This document shows, in pieces, positions 14,496 through 24,009 of a stretch of DNA of 26,629 bases (positions are counted from its first letter, which is position 1; each line of letters starts with the position of its first letter). The notes beneath the pieces were generated by a model. That model worked only from the letters and a program-made list of their open reading frames with translations, did no database searches and was not told the origin of the DNA. Origin of the DNA: Geminicoccus sp036263595 (GTDB lineage Bacteria > Pseudomonadota > Alphaproteobacteria > Geminicoccales > Geminicoccaceae); NCBI RefSeq assembly GCF_036263595.1, contig NZ_DATAGQ010000002.1, positions 1-26,629 of the forward strand, read 5' to 3'. Both the position numbers and the translations under genes were made by a program.

Positions 14496-15782
14496 TCAGA
14501 CCGCCCCCTGCCCACCGCCCAGCATGGCCACGATCTGGTCATACTCCCGTGCAAGGGCGGCACGGTCCTGGTCCATGGCCGCGAGGGTCTCCGCAATGGC
14601 CTGGGCACGTTCCACCAAGCCTTCCGCCGACATGCCCTGGTCGGCAAAGTAGGGTGCTTGGTGGCCAGTCCCCAGCACAAACGGCTGCAGGCCAGGGTTG
14701 ATCACCGGCCCCGGTCCCGGGAAGGGGCCGGGATCGAACGCGCCCTCCTTGATCGTCGGATCGGCCAGCAGTTCCTTGCGGGTATCCTGGATGGGATCCT
14801 TGCGGATCTCCTTGATCGTCGTGGGCGGGTCGCTGATCGGATCCTTGCGGATTTCCTTGATCGTCGGGTCCCGCACCGGGTCCTTGCGAACCTCCTTGAA
14901 CGTCATGGGCGGGTCCGTGACCGGGTCCTTCGCCACCTCCTTGATCGTGCCGATCGGATCCTGGGCCGGCGGCTTGGGGTACATTATCTCCACGCCGGCA
15001 ATGTCGCCCGCCGACAGGCCGCTGCGTTGCCCCATCGCGACACCGGGCGGCAGAGGCTGGGTCGGCACAAGCGTCGCCTGCCCGTTCGTCGAGAACGCGG
15101 TCGGCGGGTAGTGCATCACCGATCCATAGTCATAGGGGCCGAGATCGTCCCCGTCGGTGATGTGCTGGGTGAAGTTGTGCTGCATCGACGGGTCGATATT
15201 GGCCCACACGACCTGGACGAAGCCGTCGCGGTCCTCCCGGCTCTGCTCGTGCCAGAGGCCCACCGCATGCCCGATCTCGTGGATGGCGTTCCCGGTCGAG
15301 CAGTTCGGCCCCAGCGTGATGTCCTGGGGTCCTCCCTGGCGGCCGACCCAGGAGGAACAGCCACCGCCATTGACGAACCGGACATAGTCGGCGTGGGCGG
15401 CCGTGCGCGGCACGAACCGGATCCGGGTGTTGGCCTCCCAGTGCGCGATCGCGTCGGTCACCCGCTGCTGGTTGGGCAGGCCCGCATCGATCTCGAACGG
15501 AACCGTCGCGTTCGGCCAACGGAACTGCGCACCGCTGATGCCGACCGACTGGAGGGCGAGGTCGCCCGGTGCGCTGGCGCCGGTTCGTCCGACGACGATG
15601 TCGCCCTCGAAGATCGCAAGGCCTTCGACGTCGGCATAAAGAACCGGTTTGCGTCGGAATGTCATGCCGGTCTTGAAGATCGACCCTGCGATCGGGCCCG
15701 AACAGAACTCGCATGAATGGTTGGGATCCCGCTCACCTTTGCTGCGCGATCCACGAGGCGTGCGTCCATTGCTCTCGGCCAT
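14496..15782 (-). CDS. Astacin-family (M12A) metalloprotease fused to a graspetide-like repeat tail
   Basis: This 428-residue protein has several regions. Residues 1-75 lack a signal peptide but hold CEFC (24-27). Residues 85-270 form an astacin zinc-protease domain: HEIGHAVGLWH at 168-178 supplies His168, His172, His178 and catalytic Glu169, and SVMHY at 221-225 is the Met-turn with the Tyr ligand. Residues 279-351 are about six repeats of the type T-(I/F)-K-E-(V/I)-x-K-D-P-(V/I)-x-D. Residues 353-428 are a Pro/Gly hinge, a QPFVLGTGHQAPYF block and an amphipathic helix. The tail is rich in acceptor (Thr, Lys) and donor (Glu, Asp) residues, as in multi-core graspetide precursors. The next gene is an MvdD-type ligase. 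I infer that the tail is its substrate. AGGGAGG precedes the ATG. The gene is divergent from uvrA. Confidence 0.88.
   Translation of the reverse strand: MAESNGRTPRGSRSKGERDPNHSCEFCSGPIAGSIFKTGMTFRRKPVLYADVEGLAIFEGDIVVGRTGASAPGDLALQSVGISGAQFRWPNATVPFEIDAGLPNQQRVTDAIAHWEANTRIRFVPRTAAHADYVRFVNGGGCSSWVGRQGGPQDITLGPNCSTGNAIHEIGHAVGLWHEQSREDRDGFVQVVWANIDPSMQHNFTQHITDGDDLGPYDYGSVMHYPPTAFSTNGQATLVPTQPLPPGVAMGQRSGLSAGDIAGVEIMYPKPPAQDPIGTIKEVAKDPVTDPPMTFKEVRKDPVRDPTIKEIRKDPISDPPTTIKEIRKDPIQDTRKELLADPTIKEGAFDPGPFPGPGPVINPGLQPFVLGTGHQAPYFADQGMSAEGLVERAQAIAETLAAMDQDRAALAREYDQIVAMLGGGQGAV
14730..14948 (-). repeat. In-frame tandem repeat array: candidate multi-core peptide region
   Basis: The array encodes residues 279-351 of the metalloprotease. 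Units begin at Thr279, Thr294, Thr307, Thr322, Thr334 and Thr343. The first four keep the full KE-x-x-KDP pattern; the last two are shorter (TRKELLADP, TIKEGAFDP). At DNA level, four homologous blocks start at 14794, 14839, 14878 and 14923, with periods of 45, 39 and 45 bases. The 27-base blocks at 14794 and 14839 differ at one position, which indicates recent in-frame duplication. Thr and Lys recur at fixed spacing to Glu and Asp, as needed for ester or amide side-chain links. Confidence 0.85.
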
Positions 15783-15926
15783 CGCTGCCCTCCCTGATCA
15801 TTGCGGCATCGTGGCGCCAGCACCGGGTGATGCCGATGAGAGATCACCGGATACTATCCATCATCTCGGGCGTGCTGTCCATCTGGTATCGGATGCCTCA
15901 GGGCACTTGCGGTCGACCTGATCCAT

Positions 15927-15968
15927 CAGCATCTATGGTCCGGCGCCGGCGCCAGCCCGTAGATGCTG
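15927..15968. promoter_or_regulatory. Long inverted repeat between the astacin gene and uvrA
   Basis: CAGCATCTA at 15927-15935 is perfectly inverted as TAGATGCTG at 15960-15968. The 24 bases between them contain an inner palindrome, GGCGCCGGCGCC (15942-15953), so the whole could fold into one extended stem. It lies 44 bp upstream of the uvrA ATG and about 145 bp upstream of the divergent astacin gene. It could be an operator serving both genes, an RNA leader structure of uvrA or a terminator. It does not match the alphaproteobacterial LexA pattern GTTC-N7-GTTC. Confidence 0.5.
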
Positions 15969-16012
15969 CCACTGCCTGCTCCCCTCCCCAAGCTCGATCG
16001 GCCGGATACTCG

Positions 16013-18895
<2,883 letters not shown>

Positions 18896-18990
18896 TCGTT
18901 CCGGATCAGGCCGGCATTAACGTTCCATCAACCAATGGGTGCTAGCTTCGGGCTCCAGCGCGGTGCTGTCCGCAACGGAGACGGAGTTCG

Positions 18991-19374
18991 ATGTCCATCG
19001 ACCGCAACATGCCGATCCTGATCGTCGACGATTACAAGACGATGCTGAGGATCATCCGCAACCTGTTGAAGCAGATCGACTTCGCCAACATCGAAGAGGC
19101 CACCGACGGAAGCATGGCGCTCGGGATGATGAAGCAGAAGAAGTTCGGTCTGGTCATCTCGGACTGGAACATGCAGCCGATGACCGGCCTCGACCTGCTC
19201 AAGGCCGTGCGCGCCGATGCGCAGCTCAAGACGACGCCGTTCATCATGGTGACAGCGGAGAGCAAGACCGAAAACGTGGTCGCGGCGAAGGAAGCGGGTG
19301 TGAACAACTATATCGTCAAGCCCTTCAACGCGGAAACCCTGAAGGGCAAGATCGCCAGCGTGCTGGGAGCCTGA
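18991..19374 (+). CDS. cheY: CheY-like single-domain response regulator
   Basis: This 127-residue receiver domain is the phosphorylated messenger that binds the flagellar switch. The acidic pair Asp13-Asp14, phosphoacceptor Asp58 (VISDWNMQPMTG), Thr88 and Lys110 (IVKPF) are all in place, and no output domain follows. GGAG lies about eight bases ahead of the ATG. The cheZ gene begins one base after its stop, so this is the CheY that the phosphatase acts on. No cheA, receptor or flagellar genes are in the window. Confidence 0.94.
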   Translation: MSIDRNMPILIVDDYKTMLRIIRNLLKQIDFANIEEATDGSMALGMMKQKKFGLVISDWNMQPMTGLDLLKAVRADAQLKTTPFIMVTAESKTENVVAAKEAGVNNYIVKPFNAETLKGKIASVLGA

Positions 19375-19375
19375 C

Positions 19376-19942
19376 ATGAGCAGCGAACTCCCGACGGCAG
19401 TGGACGAAACCGGCCTCACGCCCTCGCAGGATGGTACCGCCTCCATCGTCTGGGACCTGAAGGCCCTGGCCACCTATATCGAGCATGCCCGGCACGAGAT
19501 CGTCTCGATCCGGGCCGAGGAGATCGCTGCGCGGTTCATCCCGACCGCCAGCGACGAACTCGGCGCCATCAACCAGCACCTGGAGCATGCGACGGATCGC
19601 ATCCTGGATAGCTGCGAGACGATTGAGGGGCTGTCCGGGGACCTGTCCCAGGAACGGGCGGCAACGATGGGCTCCGCGATCACGGCCATCTACGAAGCCT
19701 GCAATTTCCAGGACCTGACCGGCCAGCGCATTTCCAAGATCGTGGCGACCCTGCAGGAAATCGAGCGGAGGATCAGCGTGCTGATCGCCCGGACGGACGG
19801 CATGCTCGGTCGCTGCTCCCCCACCGAGGATACGCCGGCGGCGGCCAAGGAGGTCCCGCAACTGCTGAACGGTCCGGCCCTGCCCGGCCAGGGCGTGTCC
19901 CAGGACGATGTCGATGCCCTGATCGGCGCCTCCTTCGGTTGA
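19376..19942 (+). CDS. cheZ: CheZ-type phosphatase of CheY-P
   Basis: The 188-residue, mostly helical protein ends chemotaxis signalling by dephosphorylating CheY-P. The catalytic stretch FQDLTGQRISKI carries Asp113 and Gln117, matching the Asp/Gln pair of E. coli CheZ. The C-terminal segment SQDDVDALIGASFG resembles the CheY-binding tail. The linker between (about 140-172) is Pro/Ala-rich, as expected for a flexible tether. It starts one base after cheY stops, so the pair is translationally coupled. Confidence 0.9.
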   Translation: MSSELPTAVDETGLTPSQDGTASIVWDLKALATYIEHARHEIVSIRAEEIAARFIPTASDELGAINQHLEHATDRILDSCETIEGLSGDLSQERAATMGSAITAIYEACNFQDLTGQRISKIVATLQEIERRISVLIARTDGMLGRCSPTEDTPAAAKEVPQLLNGPALPGQGVSQDDVDALIGASFG

Positions 19943-19957
19943 GCTGGAGATGCCGGA

Positions 19958-22582
19958 GTGCGGCCTGTGCTCCGGCTCATAGCCGATGGGAACGGGACCT
20001 TGCCAGTATCCTACCTGCCGGCGTCGACAGGCCCTGCGCGAGCCAGGCGCGCCGCCACCATCAGCCTCGTCCTGGCCGCATCGGCCCTGGCCGGCTTGAT
20101 CCCTGCCGGGACAGGTGGCCAGCCTTCGCTGGTCCAGCCGCCCGCCGAGGAAAGGGCAAACATGCCGATCCGCTTCCGGATGGGCACGCAGGGAACGCTC
20201 GCGCGGATCGTCCTGGAGAGCGAGGCCCCCTTCACCGCGACGGAGGATCAGGACGGCGGCGACCTGGTATTTCGGTTCGGCCGCGAACTGCACGGGGATG
20301 CGCGCCGCCTGCCGGTGGTGCTGGGCGAGGTGGTTCTTTCGGCGACCGCGCGTGGCGACACGCTGCGCCTGCGGCTCCGGCAGGGGGTCTTCGTCGAGCC
20401 GCGGCAGTCCGGTCCCGGACGGATGACCCTCGAGTTCCGGCACGCGGCATCGACGCCGGACGCTGAGGAACCGGATGATGCCGCCCCTCTCCCGGCCCTC
20501 CTCACCGAGGATCCGGTGGATCTGCCCACGGGAACGCTCCGCCAGACCCCGGAGCGCGCAGCGGCCGCATTGACGGCTCGCGCACAAGGTTCCGCCCTGC
20601 CGCTGGAAGCAGGGATCGGGAAGGCCCTCGCCCAGACGTCGCCAGTGCTGTCGGCGCAACCAGTTCAGGCTCGCCTCCAGGTCGCCGCGACGGCGGAGAC
20701 GGGCCAGGGTGTGGCGATCGACTATCGATGGAACGACCGAGTACCAGCCGCGGCGTTCATGCGTGACGACCAGCTCTGGATCGTATTTGCCGCCCAAGCC
20801 GAACGAATCAACTCCGACCCGGTGGACCTGACCCGCACCCTGGAGGGTCGCGTTCTCGAAGCCAGGCGTGAAGCGCGCGACACGTCCCTGGTCTTCCGTC
20901 TGCGGCTGGCCGCTGGCGTGCACGCGGCCTTCATGTCCAGGCCCAGCCCCGGTGGCGGCAGCATCTGGCGGCTCGTTCTTGCGGGGCCAAACGATGTCGA
21001 GCCGACTCCGACAGGAGGTTCCACCGCCCCTCCCGAGGAAGGCCGCGGTACCCTGCGCTTTCCAGGCGTGCGGACCGCCCTCTGGCTCTCCGACGCTGTA
21101 ACGGGCGACCGCCTGCTGGTGCTTCCACGCGACCCGGGCCTGTTCGCTCCGTACGCGGGCAAGTCCTATCCGGACGTGGAGATTCTACCGAGCCTGGCGG
21201 GGGTGGTCATCCAGCCATGGCGCCCGGAGAGCACGGCGGAGCTGGACGGAACGACGATGCTGGTGCGCCGCTCCGACCGGCGGCCTCTCGCCTTGGCGCG
21301 CGAGGAGGGGGCCGAAGCACTGGAGACGGCCCCCGCCGCACTGGATTTCGTTCGCCTGGGGGCGATCCCGGCATTGCAGGCACGCCGTGCGGCCGCAGCC
21401 GGGCTCGCCGCCGCTCCGGACGACATCGACCGGCGGGCCGAGCTGGTCCGTGCCTTGCTCGCGGCGAGACTGGTGGCGGAAGCGCTGACGGTGCTGGATC
21501 GGGATGATCGGGAGCGCCCACAGCTCGCGGTCCTGGCAGCGGTGGCGGACGCGCTGGAGGACCCTGGGAAGGTGGCGATGGAACGCTTTGCTCCGGCCTC
21601 GCCCGCCGATGCCGAGGAGACAGCCCTTTGGCGTGCGCACCTGTTGGCGAGCCGGGGAGACCTGCGCGGATCCATCGAAGCGTTCGAGCGATCCGGCAAT
21701 GTTCTCGAACGCTACCCGGCTCCATTGCGCGCCGTCCTGGCACCCAGCGTGGTGGGCGCCCAGATCGAACATGGCAGCGCCGATGCCGCGTTGGCAGTCC
21801 TGGACAGGCTGCTCGGGAACGCGGTCGACCCGCAGGAGATCGCGCTCCTGGAACTGCTGCAGGGTCGTGCTTTGGCCAGCGAGGAGGCGCACGTGGCCGC
21901 CCGGCGCAAGTTGCTGCGGGCCGCAGCACAAGGCGATCGTGATGTGGCCATGGCCGCGCGGGGAGACGGCATCGACCTGGACCTCCGTTCCGGCGTGATG
22001 GCAGCCGGCTCTACCAATGCCGAGCTGGCTGCGATGGCGCCCAGCTGGGAGGGACGACGACAGGAGGGTGCGCTGGAACAGCGCCGGGCACGCGTCGCGC
22101 TGCAGGCGAGTGACTGGAGGGCGGCGCTCTCGGCCGCAGACCGCGCCGCCCGGCTGCCGACCGGCGCCACGGAGCGTGAACCGGTCACGGCGGTGGGCGT
22201 GCTGGCGCAGGCGCTGGCGGCGCCGGACCTCAGCGCGTTCGGCAAGCTGCAGCTGCTGCAAGATCGGCAGCTCGGCCTGCTGCGTGATCCCGCCCTGGCC
22301 GCACCGATAGCCCTGCTGGCCCGCGACCTCGCACGAGCCGGCGCCCCCAGGACGGCAGATTCGCTCCTTCGGGCTGCCGGAGCAAGCGACCCTGCACAGG
22401 AGTCCGTCCCGCCTCTGTCTTCCCCCGATCCACCCGCCACGGACAGTCCTGAAGGCGACATGGCACGCCTTCTGACAGCCATTGCCGAGGACCCGGTCCG
22501 TGCGATCGCCGAGGAACATGCCCAGCTGGAATCGTTCCTGGATTCGCTGGCCGGACCTCAAGCCAAGCCAGCGGCTCCGTAG
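19958..22582 (+). CDS. Large exported protein with AMIN-like and helical-repeat regions
   Basis: The frame opens at GTG 19958, preceded by a GGAG about nine bases upstream, and encodes 874 residues. A membrane anchor or signal helix lies near residues 31-50 (ISLVLAASALAGLIPAG). Residues 70-160 and 230-345 are beta-rich with alternating charged strands (LARIVLESEAPFTA, LVFRLRLAAGVHAAF), resembling AMIN-type cell-envelope domains. Residues 420-840 are Ala/Leu/Arg-rich helices in the manner of TPR or other alpha-solenoids (RAELVRALLAARLVAEALTVL). It probably sits in the periplasm attached to the inner membrane. It follows cheZ by 15 bp, suggesting a link to motility or envelope organisation, but no defined family is recognised. 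Confidence 0.72.
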   Translation: MRPVLRLIADGNGTLPVSYLPASTGPARARRAATISLVLAASALAGLIPAGTGGQPSLVQPPAEERANMPIRFRMGTQGTLARIVLESEAPFTATEDQDGGDLVFRFGRELHGDARRLPVVLGEVVLSATARGDTLRLRLRQGVFVEPRQSGPGRMTLEFRHAASTPDAEEPDDAAPLPALLTEDPVDLPTGTLRQTPERAAAALTARAQGSALPLEAGIGKALAQTSPVLSAQPVQARLQVAATAETGQGVAIDYRWNDRVPAAAFMRDDQLWIVFAAQAERINSDPVDLTRTLEGRVLEARREARDTSLVFRLRLAAGVHAAFMSRPSPGGGSIWRLVLAGPNDVEPTPTGGSTAPPEEGRGTLRFPGVRTALWLSDAVTGDRLLVLPRDPGLFAPYAGKSYPDVEILPSLAGVVIQPWRPESTAELDGTTMLVRRSDRRPLALAREEGAEALETAPAALDFVRLGAIPALQARRAAAAGLAAAPDDIDRRAELVRALLAARLVAEALTVLDRDDRERPQLAVLAAVADALEDPGKVAMERFAPASPADAEETALWRAHLLASRGDLRGSIEAFERSGNVLERYPAPLRAVLAPSVVGAQIEHGSADAALAVLDRLLGNAVDPQEIALLELLQGRALASEEAHVAARRKLLRAAAQGDRDVAMAARGDGIDLDLRSGVMAAGSTNAELAAMAPSWEGRRQEGALEQRRARVALQASDWRAALSAADRAARLPTGATEREPVTAVGVLAQALAAPDLSAFGKLQLLQDRQLGLLRDPALAAPIALLARDLARAGAPRTADSLLRAAGASDPAQESVPPLSSPDPPATDSPEGDMARLLTAIAEDPVRAIAEEHAQLESFLDSLAGPQAKPAAP

Positions 22583-22655
22583 GACGGCGATGGAAGGAAG
22601 GACAACTGCGCGCACGGCTTGCATGCAACACGCAAGGATCGACGTTCGGGCGCAG

Positions 22656-22669
22656 ATGGGCCGGCCCAT
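22656..22669. repeat. 14-bp perfect palindrome abutting the RuBisCO-like gene stop
   Basis: ATGGGCCGGCCCAT reads the same on both strands and ends at the base before the RuBisCO-like gene stop codon. It lies in the 87-bp gap between two convergent genes. Without a loop or T tract it is not a standard terminator, and it may be chance in GC-rich DNA. Confidence 0.3.
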
Positions 22670-23938
22670 TCAGCTCTGGTTGCCGCCGAACCTCTCGATC
22701 GATTGGGCGAGCTCCCTGTGGCTGCGCGCATAGTCCTGCAGGGAGATCCCTTGGACAGCTGCCTCCCAGGACTGCCGGATTGCGCGGACACCTGCTGCCG
22801 GTCCTCCAGGGTGCCCGATGATCCCGCCACCGCCCAGGTAGAGCAGATCGATGGTCTCGCCGGTCCGCCGATAGGTTTCCGGCGCCTGTCCCCCCCACTG
22901 CCCGGAGCAGACTACCGGCAAGGCACGGTCGGCCAGCGACAGCATGGGCGTGCTGCAGGCCTGGAAGGAGCGCACGAAGCTGTCATCAGGTTCCCAGTAC
23001 TTGGCGCCGATGCCGTTGACCTGGAACTGGTCCACGCCCAGCAACCGCCAGATCTTCTGGTAGACCGAGAACTCGAAGCCCAGCGCCGGGTGCCTTGTCA
23101 GGATGTCCCACCCGTTCCGGTGCGCATGGAGGACGAGCCCGGACCGCTTCCGCAAGAAGTGCAGACCAGCTGGACCGACCGAGACGATGTTCACGACCGC
23201 GGCATTGCCGCCAGCGGCCAGGATGGCGTCATGGTGCCGCAACATCTGGTCCGGATCGCTCGACGACAACCCGAACGCGTACATGACCTTCTTGCCGGTT
23301 TTCTGCTCGTGGTCGAGGATGATCGGCATGACGGCCCGCACCCGCTCCTCCAGCGGCGAGTAGCCCGGATTCATCAGCTTCTCGTCGTCCTTGATGAAGT
23401 CGACCCCGGCCTCGACCAGCTGCCTGGCGATCTGCGCGCTCTCGGTCGGCGACAGGCCGAGATTGGGCTTGATGATCGTGCCGATCAGAGGCCGTCCATG
23501 AACCGCCGTCAGCCGTCGGCTGCCTTCGATGCCGAATTGCGGCCCCGGCTGCGCCCGGACGAAGGCGTCGGGCAGGTCGATGTCGACAATCCGGATCCCC
23601 GTGAGCTCCCTGATCGAGAACACGCCACCCAGGCAGATCGTGAGCAGCGCCGCGATATCGGTGCCGACCACGTCCAACGGGAACTCGATCCCGACGTCGG
23701 CACGGACGAAGGGGCCCGGCCGGTCCGTGGGGAACCCCGGGTCGCGTGCGTCGGGCAGTGGCCGGATCTCCACCACGCGCGCAGCACAGCGTGCCTTCAG
23801 TTCGGCAGTCTCGCCGGCCACCTCCGTGAACGTCCCAGTCGACTGGTCGCTTGCGATCTTGGCCGCCACGGCCTCGATCGAGCCAGTCGTCTCGACCCGA
23901 TAGGTCACCTTGATCTGCGTCGGTCGATCGCCCGGCAT
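22670..23938 (-). CDS. RuBisCO-like protein, probably 3-oxo-isoapionate-4-phosphate decarboxylase or transcarboxylase type
   Basis: The 422-residue protein has the RuBisCO large-subunit fold but not all catalytic residues. Lys157 (GTIIKPNLG) matches Lys175 of RuBisCO, while the following Lys177 is replaced by Asn159. The carbamate/Mg site is kept as Lys183, Asp185 and Glu186 (DFIKDDEK). HAHR (271-274), Lys313 and the phosphate-binding LGGGGIIGHPGG are present. This is a RuBisCO-like protein, not a CO2-fixing enzyme. RuBisCO-like proteins beside DUF1537 kinases are known in D-apiose catabolism, where they decarboxylate or hydrolyse 3-oxo-isoapionate 4-phosphate. The divergent kinase 72 bp away fits that pathway. 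Alternatives are the enolase/isomerase types of sulfur salvage. ATG 23938 follows a GGGGGCGG tract. Confidence 0.88.
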   Translation of the reverse strand: MPGDRPTQIKVTYRVETTGSIEAVAAKIASDQSTGTFTEVAGETAELKARCAARVVEIRPLPDARDPGFPTDRPGPFVRADVGIEFPLDVVGTDIAALLTICLGGVFSIRELTGIRIVDIDLPDAFVRAQPGPQFGIEGSRRLTAVHGRPLIGTIIKPNLGLSPTESAQIARQLVEAGVDFIKDDEKLMNPGYSPLEERVRAVMPIILDHEQKTGKKVMYAFGLSSSDPDQMLRHHDAILAAGGNAAVVNIVSVGPAGLHFLRKRSGLVLHAHRNGWDILTRHPALGFEFSVYQKIWRLLGVDQFQVNGIGAKYWEPDDSFVRSFQACSTPMLSLADRALPVVCSGQWGGQAPETYRRTGETIDLLYLGGGGIIGHPGGPAAGVRAIRQSWEAAVQGISLQDYARSHRELAQSIERFGGNQS

Positions 23939-24009
23939 CCGCCCCCTGCCCCGCTGCTGGCCGGGCTGGTATGGTCCCACCGCCGATGGCGTCAAGGACA
24001 GCTGTGAAC

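Noticed and set aside
15713..16012. 100-residue upstream extension of uvrA
   Set aside because: UvrA proteins begin at the MIRIRGAREHNLK block. The extension overlaps the divergent astacin gene and has no motif.
21185..22669. 494-residue - strand frame opposite the large exported protein
   Set aside because: It is antisense to a gene with better codon pattern, signal helix and ribosome site, and it has no recognisable domain.
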